Below, piece by piece: positions 17,631-26,429 of a stretch of 64,000 nt of DNA; within the stretch, counting starts at the first letter, position 1; every line of letters begins with the position of its first letter. Both the position numbers and the translations under genes were made by a program. The notes under the pieces are model-generated. The model was not told the origin of the DNA. It was given only the letters and a program-made list of their open reading frames with translations, and did not search any database. Source of the stretch: Pseudonocardia humida (GTDB lineage: Bacteria; Actinomycetota; Actinomycetes; Mycobacteriales; Pseudonocardiaceae). The stretch spans positions 62,001-126,000 of the forward strand of contig NZ_JAGSOV010000024.1 of NCBI RefSeq assembly GCF_023898865.1. Direction: 5' to 3'.

Positions 17631-18515
17631 ATGGACGCCCGGGTGGTCGTGGTGGGGAGCCTGAACGCCGACCTGGCGGTGCCGGTGGCGGGGCTGCCAC
17701 CGGCCGGGCAGACGGTCGCGGCCACCGGGGAGGTGCTGCGCGGTCCGGGCGGCAAGGGGGCCAACCAGGCCGTCGGGCTGGCCCGGCTCGGGCGGGCCAC
17801 GGCGATGGTCGGCGCCGTCGGCGACGACGCCGAGGGCCGCACGATGCGCGCCGCGCTCGCCGCCGAGGGCGTCGACGACCGGCACGTCGCGACGGTGGAC
17901 GTGCCGACCGGCCTGGCCGTGGTGCTGGTGCACGGCGGGGAGAGCACGATCGTGGTGGCCGCCGGGGCCAACGGCACCGTCGACGCCGACCGGGTGCGGG
18001 CCGCGCGGGCGGCGCTGGCCGGCGCGGCCGCCGTCGTCACCCAGTGCGAGGTGCCGGACTCGGCCATCGCCGCCGCGGCCGAGCTGGCCGGCGGGCTGTT
18101 CGTGGTGAACCCGGCCCCGGCCCGCGCGCTGCCCGCCGCCGTGCTCGACCGCGCCGACCTGCTGGTCCCCAACCGCGGCGAGCTCGCGACCCTGGCCGGC
18201 GCCGAGGAACCGCGCGGCACCGACGCCGTCGCCGACCTGGCCCGTGCGCTGCGCCCGTCCGCGACGACGGTCGTCACCTGCGGGGCAGAGGGGGCGGTGG
18301 TCGTCGGACCGGACCGGGTGGTGGCCGTGCCGGCCGCGCCCGCCCGGCTCGTCGACGCCACCGCGGCAGGCGACAGCTTCGTCGCGGCACTGGTCGACGC
18401 CCTGGTCGGTGGGGCCGACGTCGTCGAGGCCACCGGCTGGGCCGCGCGCGCCGCGGCGATCACCGTCGGCCGGCCGGGGGCGATCGCCGCGCTGCCGCGT
18501 CGAGCGGAGCTGTGA
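17631..18515 (+). CDS. rbsK: Ribokinase, PfkB family
   Basis: Sugar kinase of 294 residues that phosphorylates ribose (or a related sugar) at O5 with ATP. It shows the Gly-rich sugar site (GPGGKGANQAVGLARLG, near 36-52), NPAPARALP, NRGELATLAG and the catalytic DATAAGDSFVAAL near 242-254. The usual GAGD anion hole reads AAGD here; the base Asp is kept. ATG 17631 gives the family's usual N-terminus (ARVVVVGSLNADL). No ribose transporter or regulator is adjacent. A hairpin follows. Confidence 0.9.
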   Translation: MDARVVVVGSLNADLAVPVAGLPPAGQTVAATGEVLRGPGGKGANQAVGLARLGRATAMVGAVGDDAEGRTMRAALAAEGVDDRHVATVDVPTGLAVVLVHGGESTIVVAAGANGTVDADRVRAARAALAGAAAVVTQCEVPDSAIAAAAELAGGLFVVNPAPARALPAAVLDRADLLVPNRGELATLAGAEEPRGTDAVADLARALRPSATTVVTCGAEGAVVVGPDRVVAVPAAPARLVDATAAGDSFVAALVDALVGGADVVEATGWAARAAAITVGRPGAIAALPRRAEL

Positions 18516-18518
18516 GTC

Positions 18519-18560
18519 GAGCGCGGCGTGAGCGGCCGGTGCGTCGCGCGCGCCGCGCTC
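18519..18560 (+). terminator. Hairpin terminator after ribokinase
   Basis: GAGCGCGGCG (18519-18528) and CGCCGCGCTC (18551-18560) are perfect 10-bp complements with a 22-nt loop, just after the stop codon. Confidence 0.5.
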
Positions 18561-18639
18561 GGGTACACACGGTGATCCACCCCGTCCCGTGACCGATCCG
18601 CAGTACCCGATCCGCATACCACCGTGGAGGTGCCGGAAA

Positions 18640-19146
18640 GTGTTGCCCAGAGACCTGCTGGCCGACGCGTTCGCCCGCGTCCAGGAGGAGGTGCACGTGG
18701 CCGTCGAGGGTCTGACCGAGGACCAGCTGGCGCACCGGCTCGCCCCCGACGCCAACTCGATCGCCTGGCTCGTCTGGCACCTGCTGCGCGTCCAGGACGA
18801 CCACGTCGCCGAGGTGGCCGGCCGGGAGCAGGTCTGGACCGCGGGCGGCTGGGCCGCCCGGTTCGCCCTGCCCTTCGACGACTCCGCCACCGGGTACGGC
18901 CACTCCTCGGCCGACGTCGCCGGGGTGCGCGCCTCCGCCGAGCTGCTCACCGGTTACTGCGACGCCGTCACCGAGCAGACCCGCGACTACCTGGGCACGG
19001 TGCAGGCCGAGGACCTCGACCGGGTCGTCGACGAGCGCTGGGACCCGCCGGTCACCCTGGCGGTGCGGCTGGTCAGCGTGATCTCCGACGACCTGCAGCA
19101 CGTCGGTCAGGCCGCGTTCGTGCGCGGCGTCGTCGAGCGGGGCTGA
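18640..19146 (+). CDS. DinB-family / mycothiol transferase-like protein
   Basis: Four-helix protein of 168 residues of the DinB/DUF664 fold. Metal-binding His positions are visible in WLVWHLLRVQDDHVAEVAG and DDLQHVGQAAFVRG. In actinobacteria members include mycothiol-dependent maleylpyruvate isomerase and mycothiol S-transferases; the exact reaction cannot be told. The frame is open from GTG 18589, but GTG 18640 has GGAGG 9 nt upstream and gives the usual start (LPRDLLADAF). A small gene follows 7 nt after the stop. Confidence 0.85.
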   Translation: MLPRDLLADAFARVQEEVHVAVEGLTEDQLAHRLAPDANSIAWLVWHLLRVQDDHVAEVAGREQVWTAGGWAARFALPFDDSATGYGHSSADVAGVRASAELLTGYCDAVTEQTRDYLGTVQAEDLDRVVDERWDPPVTLAVRLVSVISDDLQHVGQAAFVRGVVERG

Positions 19147-19153
19147 CCGCGCC

Positions 19154-19456
19154 GTGATCGTCATCCTGGCCGCCGACGGGATCGTCGTGCAGGACGCCGA
19201 CGACCTGGACGCGCTGCGCCTGCGCACCGAGCTGGGGCCGGCGGCCGCGCGGGTGGCGCTGCAGACCACCGGCAGCGGCGCGCTCGTCGGCGAGGACTGC
19301 GCCGGGCTCGACCTGGCCGTGCTCCGCTCGCGGGCCAAGCTGCTCAGCACCGCCCCGGACTGGGCAGCGCGCTGGGCGGCGATGGTGGAGCGGGCCGAGC
19401 GGGGCGGCCGGCTCACCGAGGACCGCCGGTCGGTGCGGGTGCCGATCGAGCGCTGA
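19154..19456 (+). CDS. Hypothetical protein, 100 aa
   Basis: Small soluble protein starting with GTG 19154, 7 nt after the DinB-like gene and probably in its operon. A beta start (MIVILAADGIVVQDADD) leads into helices with a Cys (GEDCAGLDLAVLRSRAKLL) and a Trp-rich segment. No family recognised. It converges on the acetyltransferase gene. Confidence 0.7.
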   Translation: MIVILAADGIVVQDADDLDALRLRTELGPAAARVALQTTGSGALVGEDCAGLDLAVLRSRAKLLSTAPDWAARWAAMVERAERGGRLTEDRRSVRVPIER

Positions 19457-19474
19457 CGGTGGGAGTCCCCGGGG

Positions 19475-20701
19475 TCAGAAGACCTCGGGGCAGTGCGGCG
19501 CCCGGGTGCCGGCGAACGCCCGCGAGGCCGGGACGAGCGCGCCCGGGGTCAGCTCCTGCACGCGGCCGGCCCCGGCGAGCTGGACCAGGGTCGGGCCGCC
19601 CAGGTAGGCCGCGCCCAGGTCGGCGACGTCGAGGCGCAGGTCGGCGGCGTCGCCGCTGCGCGAGACGCTGGCCGGGCCGTCGGCCTGCGCGGTCAGCCGC
19701 CAGCGCGCCGCGTTCCACGGGCAGAAGCCGTCGGACACCTCCAGCACGACGTCGACGGGGCCCCCGTAGCGCCGCTGCACGAGCGCCCGGTCGAGGTCGA
19801 CCAGCCGCACCCACAGCGAGTCGCGGTGGGTGGCGACGGCCTGGCGCGGGTCGTGCAGGAGCTGGGTGATCGGGTCGTCCACGGCCACGTCCGCGGTGAC
19901 CCCGCCGACGAGGTCGTAGTCGAGCAGGTGGCGCCACAGCGCGGCCGCGGCGACCGGGGTGGCGGCCACGACCTCCTGGACGTGGATGCGCCCGTCGGCG
20001 CCGCGGTCGCCCCAGCCGCGGCGCGTGCGGAAGATCGCGTAGCCGTCCGGGTGCACCGCGAAGCGCAGCTCGGAGTTGCCCTGCCTGCGCTCCGGGAGGT
20101 CGGCCAGGACCATGGCCCAGAACAGCTCGTCGCGGTCGAGCCACCCGGGCCACTGCGCCGACACCCGGTCGTAGACCGGGGCCAGCAGCGGCACGGCCCG
20201 CTCCCGCGGCAGCTGGCGGACCCGGTCGGTCCCGAGGTCGACGCCGGGGCGGAACGCCGTGTCGGCCGGCACGTCCAGCGACAGGAAGTGCGCGGCCCGG
20301 CCGTAGCCGAACCGGCCGTAGATCGGCGCCTCGGACGCCCACAGCGCGGCGACGGCCTCGCCGCCGGTCTCGTGCAGCCCGTGCAGTTGGGTGCGCATCA
20401 TCGCGGTGAGCGCGCCGCGCCTGCGGTGGCCCGGCTTCACCGTCACCGCGGTCACCGCCGCGACCGGAGTGGGCCCGGCGCCGGGGAACGTGACGCGCCG
20501 ACCGAGGATGCCGCAGGTGCCGACCAGCTCCTCCGACCCGTCCCCGCCCCGGTCGACGGCCACGTGGAACCGATGGGTCGCGAACGACCGGCGCGTGTAC
20601 GGCTCGCGCTCGACCCACTCGTCCAGGAAGGCGGTCGAGGAGACGCCCATGAACTCCTCGAAGTCGCCCTCGACGGTCGGTCGCACGGTCAGCTCGGCCA
20701 C
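19475..20701 (-). CDS. GNAT acetyltransferase, Eis-like
   Basis: Acetyl-CoA-dependent N-acetyltransferase of 408 residues. The N-terminal GNAT domain has the CoA-binding stretch VTAVTVKPGHRRRGALTAMM (near 85-105); the middle is a second GNAT-like domain and the C-terminal part an SCP2-like fold (ADLRLDVADLGAAYLGG). This three-part layout and length match the Eis family (enhanced intracellular survival, aminoglycoside-acetylating in mycobacteria). The substrate here is unknown. The frame continues upstream into a damaged gene; GTG 20701 is chosen because family homology starts there (AELTVRPTVEGDFEEF). Confidence 0.88.
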   Translation of the reverse strand: MAELTVRPTVEGDFEEFMGVSSTAFLDEWVEREPYTRRSFATHRFHVAVDRGGDGSEELVGTCGILGRRVTFPGAGPTPVAAVTAVTVKPGHRRRGALTAMMRTQLHGLHETGGEAVAALWASEAPIYGRFGYGRAAHFLSLDVPADTAFRPGVDLGTDRVRQLPRERAVPLLAPVYDRVSAQWPGWLDRDELFWAMVLADLPERRQGNSELRFAVHPDGYAIFRTRRGWGDRGADGRIHVQEVVAATPVAAAALWRHLLDYDLVGGVTADVAVDDPITQLLHDPRQAVATHRDSLWVRLVDLDRALVQRRYGGPVDVVLEVSDGFCPWNAARWRLTAQADGPASVSRSGDAADLRLDVADLGAAYLGGPTLVQLAGAGRVQELTPGALVPASRAFAGTRAPHCPEVF

Positions 20702-20708
20702 CCGGCAT

Positions 20709-21232
20709 TCATAACCCACCGGACGCCACCGGGGCAGTCCGTTGTCGTGGACGTGCCGTTTCCGGCTCGACGACGTGCCCCTCCACGCCTCGGCCGGACC
20801 ACCTCGAGCTGCACGGCGGGCCCGAACTCGCAGGCGAGCTGCTCCGCGAGCTCCCGGCCGCGCGCGTACCAGCGGCGCATGGCCTCCTCGTCGGGGAAGG
20901 CCGACTCCCGGGGGTCGTCCGGTGGTAGACGGCCTGGATCTCGCGGTCCCACTCGTCGACTCGACGCCGAGCCGGGCCGGGACGCCGTAGCGCTCGTGCA
21001 ACTCCGCCACCGGGGTGTCCTCGGGGTCGGGGCCGTCCACCCGGGTGATCCAGATCGGGTACTGGTTCGGCCACTCCGGCGAGAGCCGGACCTGCCGCAC
21101 GCGGCTGTGTTCGTCCTGCGCACCCACCTCGGACCCGACGGCGCCCAGGTCCTCGCCGACCGATGCGGTCACCGACGGGATCGGCGAGGTCGCCGCGAAC
21201 AGCTGTCCCGCTTCGGGGGCGTCGTGCCGCAT
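20709..21232 (-). pseudogene. Hypothetical gene broken by at least two frameshifts
   Basis: ATG 21232, with GAGGCGACGGGA just upstream, opens a coding-like frame (MRHDAPEAGQLF, then LSPEWPNQYPIWITRVDG, ELHERYGVPARLG). Near 20960 the signal moves to a second frame (DEWDREIQAVYH) and near 20925 to a third (DEEAMRRWYARGRELAEQL, CEFGPAVQLEVV). Near 20785 it may shift once more. Together they would make a protein of about 150 residues of unknown family. The boundary with the Eis-like gene is masked because one of the frames reads straight into it. Confidence 0.55.
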
Positions 21233-21378
21233 TCCCGTCGCCTCCTGGCTGTCCGTCTCACCGGATACGCGACGTGTGACATGGGGTTCACCGGTTCCGC
21301 AACGGCATCCGGGTGACACGCGGGAAGTGATCGGCGGCTGCTCCGCTCGTGTTCCGAGCCCGTCGGGACATGGTGGGC

Positions 21379-21957
21379 TCAGCCCTCCAGCAGCGCCCGC
21401 GCGGCGCGCAGCACGTGGGCGCGGACGGCGGCGGCGTCGGACAGCGGTCCGCCCACCAGCACGGAACGGGTCAGCGAGAGCCCGAGCAGCCAGGCCAGCA
21501 GCAGCTCGCCGCGCACCGCGGCGTCGTGCGGGTCGTCGGTGGCGGCCTGGGCGGCGAACGCGGCGGAGTAGGCGGCGGCGAGCTGCTCGCGCACCTCCTC
21601 ACCCACCTGCTCGCTGGTCGCGGCCCGCAGCACCGCCAGCAGCGTCTCGGTGCCGTAGCGCTCGCCTTCGGCGGTCAGCATCGCGTCGAGGCTGCGCTCC
21701 AGCAGGTTCTCGGCCGGCCCCTCCAGCAGCTCCCGCGCCTCGCCCTGCACGGCGTTGGCGAACAGCCCGCGCTTGTTGCCGAAGTAGCGGAACAGCAGGG
21801 CCTGGTTGACCCCGGCCCGGTCGGCGACGGCGCGGACGGTGGTGGCGTCGTAGCCGTGCTGGGCGAACAGCTCGCGGGCGGCCGCCAGCAGCGCGTGCCG
21901 GGTGGCCGCGGAGTCGCGCGGTCTGCGCCCGGTGCCGGCAGCCGGTCGCTGCGTCAT
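21379..21957 (-). CDS. TetR-family transcriptional regulator
   Basis: Repressor-type protein of 192 residues. The N-terminal TetR helix-turn-helix is clear (RHALLAAARELFAQHGYDAT, then VRAVADRAGVNQALLFRYFG, NKRGLFANAV, about residues 15-65). The C-terminal ligand domain is generic. ATG 21957 is preferred over 21990 because GAGGAGG lies 5 nt upstream. It is divergent from the DUF5709-like gene, with 139 nt between; target genes are unknown. Confidence 0.92.
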   Translation of the reverse strand: MTQRPAAGTGRRPRDSAATRHALLAAARELFAQHGYDATTVRAVADRAGVNQALLFRYFGNKRGLFANAVQGEARELLEGPAENLLERSLDAMLTAEGERYGTETLLAVLRAATSEQVGEEVREQLAAAYSAAFAAQAATDDPHDAAVRGELLLAWLLGLSLTRSVLVGGPLSDAAAVRAHVLRAARALLEG

Positions 21958-22096
21958 GGCCCTCCTCGGCGTCCGATCGGATGAGTGCACATCGGATCGT
22001 CCGGTGGATCGTTACGCGTGTGGTCGGCGACGCGCCGGGGTACCTCCCAACCCGATCGGCGAGCAATCGTCGCCGACGAGCAGGAGGTGCTACCCG

Positions 22097-22702
22097 ATGG
22101 CCCAGCGAGACTACGAGGAACAGCCCGAGGCCCCCGACCTCGGTGCGTCGGTGCAGCTGGAGAACCAGCAGCAGATGGTCGGACCGCCCGGTGGTGACCC
22201 CCTCGACGCGGGTTACGTGCCGCCCGACCGCCCGTACGCGGCCACCGAGCACGGGGTGACCGGCCAGGAGATGGCCGACGGCGAGTCGATGGACCAGCGG
22301 CTGGCCCGGGAGATGCCCGAGGAGGAGTCGGCCGACCCGGACCGGTCCGGACGGCTGACGGTCGCGGGCCAGGGCGCGGCCCTGGAGACCGCGGACGATG
22401 TCGACGGCGTCGACGTCGGCATCGACGGCGGTGCCGCGTCGGCGGAGGAGGCCGCGGTGCACGAGAGCACGGACCCGGTGTCCGGGTTCGAGTCGGAGCC
22501 CTCGGTGGCCGACCTGCCCGAGCTGGCCGACCCGGAGGTCGAGCGCAGCCTCGCCGACGACCCCGAGTCCGACCGGGCCGAGCGGGAGGCGGCCCGGGAC
22601 GCCTGGAGCGGCGAGGACAGGGCGGCGCGCATCGACGCCGGCGCGCAGGCGTCCGGGGCGTCGGCGTCCGCGTCGGGCCGCGACGACGTGGGGCCGGTCT
22701 AG
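22097..22702 (+). CDS. DUF5709-like acidic protein
   Basis: Very acidic, probably disordered protein of 201 residues. The middle fits DUF5709 of actinobacteria (DPLDAGYVPPDRPYAATEHG, then GESMDQRLAREMPEE). The C-terminal half is a low-complexity Asp/Glu/Ala stretch. Function unknown. ATG 22097 has AGGAGG 9 nt upstream. Confidence 0.85.
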   Translation: MAQRDYEEQPEAPDLGASVQLENQQQMVGPPGGDPLDAGYVPPDRPYAATEHGVTGQEMADGESMDQRLAREMPEEESADPDRSGRLTVAGQGAALETADDVDGVDVGIDGGAASAEEAAVHESTDPVSGFESEPSVADLPELADPEVERSLADDPESDRAEREAARDAWSGEDRAARIDAGAQASGASASASGRDDVGPV

Positions 22703-22723
22703 CCGCGATCGCTGCGGCGCCGG

Positions 22724-23137
22724 CTACTCGGCGACGCTGCGGGTGATCCGGGCGATGGCCTCGTCCAGGTCGACCTGGGCCGTCTCCTGGCCGAGCGCCA
22801 CCACCTCGAGGGTGGCGTGCACGAACCGGTGCAGGAGGTCGTGGTCGACCTCGAGCACGGCGCGCCCGTCGGTCGAGCGGATCTCGATCTCGACGATGCG
22901 GTAGCCGGAGGCCGTCTTCGGGGTCATCCGGATGTCGCCCTCGCCCGCAGGCTCGTCCAGCGCCTGCACGACGAGGTCGCGGGCCACCAGCCACTCGATC
23001 CAGTGACCCTGCTGGATACGCACGGCGAGCGTCACCGCGAACGGGTCGCAGGCCTGGTAGCTCCATCTCGTCACGATCGGGGTGGCCTGGCCGTGCAGCA
23101 CGGTGAACATGTCCTGGCGGACTGGTTCGCTGGTCAT
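22724..23137 (-). CDS. SsgA-like sporulation/cell division regulator
   Basis: Protein of 137 residues of the SsgA-like family: a start FTVLHGQATPIVTRWSYQAC, DPFAVTLAVRIQQGHWIEWL, ARDLVV, then GEGDIRMTP and a C-terminal helix. In Streptomyces SsgB and relatives position FtsZ at sporulation septa; non-sporulating actinomycetes also keep one or more copies. ATG 23137, with GGGAGCC upstream, gives the usual length; the frame is open to 23227. Confidence 0.92.
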   Translation of the reverse strand: MTSEPVRQDMFTVLHGQATPIVTRWSYQACDPFAVTLAVRIQQGHWIEWLVARDLVVQALDEPAGEGDIRMTPKTASGYRIVEIEIRSTDGRAVLEVDHDLLHRFVHATLEVVALGQETAQVDLDEAIARITRSVAE

Positions 23138-23458
23138 CGGTGGCTCCCGGGCGGTCCCTCGCCGTCGCTGTTGCGGCGGGCTCGTGCTGGGACATTCGCG
23201 CCGCGAGCGCAGAACGCTGCACGACACCGGGCGTATTCACTCGATCAAGTGAGCAACCGGCACCTACCCATCCCCCCTGGCGGTCACGGTGCGTGTCGGG
23301 CGGGTCGCGCGCTGCTCCACCCGCACGGCCTGTCCGTCCGGAGGTGCGCCCGACCCGGCCCTGCTCACTAGTGTGGGACGGGCGTGAAGATCAGCGCTGT
23401 GACCAAGCGCGGCGATCGAGCGCCGTGATCAGCAGAGCCGCGATCAAGAGGTGAGCCC
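23138..23458. other. Divergent promoter region without gene
   Basis: About 320 bases between the SsgA-like gene and the acyl-CoA synthetase gene. It contains CACTAGTGT near 23369, whose TAGTGT could be a -10 box for the synthetase, and GAGGTGAG just before ATG 23459 as its ribosome binding site. No coding signal on either strand. Confidence 0.5.
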
Positions 23459-25144
23459 ATGAACCGGTCGGCCCAGGCCTTCTACGAGGCACGGGAGTTC
23501 CTGATCACCCACCGTGAGGACTACGACACGGCGTACCGGGACTTCCGCTGGCCCGAGATCGACGAGTTCAACTGGGCGCTCGACCACTTCGACGCCGTCG
23601 CCGCCGACCCGCGGCGCGGCGCGGCCCGCGCCCTGTGGATCGTCGAGGGCGACGGGTCGGACGCGCACTGGACGTTCGCCGAGCTGTCGGCGCGGTCCAA
23701 CAAGGTCGCCAACTGGCTGCGCGCCAGGGGGGTCTCCCGCGGCGACCGGATCATCCTCATGCTCGGCAACCAGGTCGAGCTGTGGGAGACGCTGCTGGCG
23801 GCCATGAAGCTGGGCGCGGTGGTCATCCCGGCCACCACCCTGCTCACCGCGTCGGACCTGCGCGACCGCCTCGACCGCGGCAACGCCAGGCACGTCGTCG
23901 TCGGGGCGGGCGACGCCGCCAAGTTCGACGACGTCGAGGGCGACTACACCCGCATCGCGGTCCGGGGCGCCCCCGAGGGCTGGCACGCCTACTCCGACGC
24001 GGACGCCGAGCCCGACGCGTTCACCCCCGACGGCACCACCCGCGGCAGCGACACCCTGCTGCTGTACTTCACCTCCGGCACCACCGCCAAGCCCAAGCTC
24101 GTCGAGCACACCCACGCGTCCTACCCGGTGGGGCACCTGTCGACGATGTACTGGATCGGGCTGCAGCCCGGCGACGTGCACCTCAACATCTCCTCGCCGG
24201 GCTGGGCCAAGCACGCCTGGAGCAACGTCTTCGCCCCGTGGATCGCCGAGGCCTGCGTACTGGTCATGAACTACACGAAGTTCGACGCCGAGTCGGTGCT
24301 CGGCGTGCTCGACCGGTGCGGGGTCACCAGCTTCTGCGCCCCGCCGACGGTGTGGCGGATGCTCATCCAGGCCGACCTGTCCGGGTTGGCGAACCCGCCG
24401 GCCAAGGTCGTCGGGGCAGGCGAGCCCCTCAACCCCGAGGTGATCGAGCAGATCGAGAAGGCATGGGGCCTGCGCATCCGCGACGGGTTCGGGCAGACCG
24501 AGACCACCCTGCAGATCGGCAACCCGCCCGGGCAGACGGTCAAGCCGGGCTCGATGGGCCGGCCGATCCCCGGCTACCCGATCGAACTGGTCGACCCGGC
24601 GACCGGCGAGCCCGCCACCGAGGGCGAGATCTGCATCGACCTGTCCCGCCGCCCCCTCGGGCTGATGGTCGGCTACCACGGCGACGACGAGCGCAACGCC
24701 GAGGCGATGGCGAGTGGCTTCTACCACACCGGCGACGTCGGATCCCGCGACGATGAGGGCTACATCACCTATGTGGGTCGCGCGGACGACGTCTTCAAGG
24801 CCTCCGACTACCGCATCAGCCCCTTCGAACTCGAATCCGTGCTGATCGAGCACCCGGCGGTGGCCGAGGCGGCCGTCGTGCCGTCGCCGGACCCCGTCCG
24901 GCTCGCGGTACCCAAGGCGTACGTTGTACTGGCGGCGGGCCACGAGCCCGACGAGCGGACCGCGCGCTCCATCCTGGAGTTCGCCCGGGACAACCTGGCT
25001 CCGTACAAGCGGATCCGGCGTCTGGAGTTCGGCCCGTTGCCCAAGACCATCTCGGGCAAGATCAGGAGAGTGGAGCTGCGCGGCCGCGAGGCCGAACTGC
25101 ACGCGGACTCGTCCGCGGTCGCGCAGGGGGAGTTCACCCTGTAG
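23459..25144 (+). CDS. AMP-binding acyl-CoA synthetase, medium-chain/acetate type
   Basis: Adenylate-forming ligase of 561 residues that activates a carboxylic acid with ATP and CoA. Motifs are in order: LLLYFTSGTTAKPKLVEHTH (P-loop, near 197), DGFGQTET (near 342), YHTGDVGSRDDEGYITYVGR (near 421), and a C-terminal lysine in LPKTISGKIRRVELR (near 525). The sequence resembles actinobacterial acetyl-/medium-chain synthetases (ACSM-like). The acid is unknown. ATG has GAGGTGAG upstream. Confidence 0.92.
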   Translation: MNRSAQAFYEAREFLITHREDYDTAYRDFRWPEIDEFNWALDHFDAVAADPRRGAARALWIVEGDGSDAHWTFAELSARSNKVANWLRARGVSRGDRIILMLGNQVELWETLLAAMKLGAVVIPATTLLTASDLRDRLDRGNARHVVVGAGDAAKFDDVEGDYTRIAVRGAPEGWHAYSDADAEPDAFTPDGTTRGSDTLLLYFTSGTTAKPKLVEHTHASYPVGHLSTMYWIGLQPGDVHLNISSPGWAKHAWSNVFAPWIAEACVLVMNYTKFDAESVLGVLDRCGVTSFCAPPTVWRMLIQADLSGLANPPAKVVGAGEPLNPEVIEQIEKAWGLRIRDGFGQTETTLQIGNPPGQTVKPGSMGRPIPGYPIELVDPATGEPATEGEICIDLSRRPLGLMVGYHGDDERNAEAMASGFYHTGDVGSRDDEGYITYVGRADDVFKASDYRISPFELESVLIEHPAVAEAAVVPSPDPVRLAVPKAYVVLAAGHEPDERTARSILEFARDNLAPYKRIRRLEFGPLPKTISGKIRRVELRGREAELHADSSAVAQGEFTL

Positions 25145-25230
25145 GCATCGCGGAGTAACCGTACCGACACGAGATGCGACATCACGTGTGGTCGGGTCGG
25201 GTCGGGCACGGAGCAGGTGAGGGGAAGAAC

Positions 25231-25461
25231 GTGGGACAACCGGGGGATCCGGCCGGTGGGTCGATGGCCGAGCTGATGGCCGGCATGCCGGAGGTCTGGC
25301 GGCGGCTGCTGGCCGAGCACGTGCCCGACCGCATGGGGCGCTGCCGGGCCTGCCGCAGCGTCAGCGGCGCGGGGGAGCGCTGGCCGTGCTCGCTGGCCCG
25401 CATCGCCGACGACGCGCAGCGCATCCACGGGTTGCAGCTCGGCCGGGCCGTCGGGGAGTAG
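25231..25461 (+). CDS. Small Cys-containing hypothetical protein
   Basis: Protein of 76 residues from GTG 25231, which has GTGAGGGGA 4-12 nt upstream. After a helix (ELMAGMPEVWRRLLAEHV) it carries RCRACRSV and a later Cys, spaced like half of a zinc-ribbon. No family recognised. Its TAG stop overlaps the GTG start of cobD by one base, so the two are translated together. Confidence 0.65.
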   Translation: MGQPGDPAGGSMAELMAGMPEVWRRLLAEHVPDRMGRCRACRSVSGAGERWPCSLARIADDAQRIHGLQLGRAVGE

Positions 25462-26414
25462 TGCCGGCCCGGCCCTGGGTCCGACCCGCGGGCCTGCTGC
25501 TGGGCGGCCTCGCGGACGCGCTGTTCGGCGACCCCGCGCGCGGCCACCCCGTGGCGGGCTTCGGCGCGCTCGCCACGGCCCTGGAACGGCGCTGGTACGC
25601 CGACGCCCCCGGGCCCGGCGCCGCGTACGCGGCCGTCCTCGTCGGGACGACGGTTGGCGCCGGGGCCCTCGTCGAGCGCGCGTGCGCGCGCCACCCGCTC
25701 GCCGGCCTGCTGACGACCGCGGCCGCCACCTGGGCGGTCCTGGGCGGTACGTCGCTGGCCCGGCACGGCAGCGCGCTCGCCGACGAGCTCACCGACGGCG
25801 ACCTGGCCGCGGCCCGCGTCCGGCTGCCGAGCCTGTGCGGGCGCGACCCGGCCTCCCTCGACGTCGCCGGGGCGGCCAGGGCGGGCACCGAGTCGATGGC
25901 CGAGAACACCTCCGACGCCGTCGTCGCGCCGCTGCTGTGGGGGGCCGTCGCGGGCGTGCCCGGCCTGCTCGGCTACCGGGCGGTCAACACGCTCGACGCG
26001 ATGGTCGGCCACCGCTCCCCGCGCTACCTGCGCTTCGGCCGCGCCGCCGCCCGCCTCGACGACCTGGCCAACCTGCTGCCCGCCCGGGTGGCCGCCGCGC
26101 TGTTCGCCGCGCTCGCCCCCGCGGTCGAGGGCTCGCCCCGGGCCGCGCTGGCCGCCTGGCGGCGCGACGCCGCCGCCCACCCCAGCCCCAACGCCGGCCC
26201 GGTCGAGGCGGCCGCGGCCGGGGCGCTGGGCGTCGCGCTCGGGGGGCGCACGGTCTACCCGCACCGCGTCGAGGAGCGCCCGCGGCTCGGCTCCGGGCCC
26301 GCCCCGGCCCCCGCCGACCTGCGCCGGGCCGCGCGGCTGTCCCGGCTGGTCGGGGTGGCCGCGCTGGCCGTCGCGGCGGCGTTCGCCGCCCTGGCGCGCG
26401 CGGCAGGCGGTTGA
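25461..26414 (+). CDS. cobD: Adenosylcobinamide-phosphate synthase CobD/CbiB
   Basis: Membrane protein of 317 residues that attaches aminopropanol (or its phosphate) to adenosylcobyric acid, giving the nucleotide-loop arm of cobalamin. Family blocks are plain: LADALFGDPARGHPVAGFG at the start, GTESMAENTSDAVVAPLLWG near 142-161, YRAVNTLDAMVGHRSPRY near 172 and HPSPNAGPVEAAAAGALGV near 235. Several hydrophobic helices are present. The GTG start overlaps the previous stop codon (TAGTG). No other cob gene is immediately adjacent. Confidence 0.95.
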   Translation: MPARPWVRPAGLLLGGLADALFGDPARGHPVAGFGALATALERRWYADAPGPGAAYAAVLVGTTVGAGALVERACARHPLAGLLTTAAATWAVLGGTSLARHGSALADELTDGDLAAARVRLPSLCGRDPASLDVAGAARAGTESMAENTSDAVVAPLLWGAVAGVPGLLGYRAVNTLDAMVGHRSPRYLRFGRAAARLDDLANLLPARVAAALFAALAPAVEGSPRAALAAWRRDAAAHPSPNAGPVEAAAAGALGVALGGRTVYPHRVEERPRLGSGPAPAPADLRRAARLSRLVGVAALAVAAAFAALARAAGG

Positions 26415-26429
26415 CGGGCAGGCGAGCGG

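Noticed and set aside
13954-17700. A 1248-codon minus-strand frame covering fumarylacetoacetase and the monooxygenase region
   Set aside because: Only its last 413 codons are real; upstream codons are another frame of the PH-domain and monooxygenase genes.
19475-21319. 614-residue version of the Eis-like acetyltransferase
   Set aside because: Family homology begins at 20701; the extra N-terminus belongs to a separate frameshifted gene.
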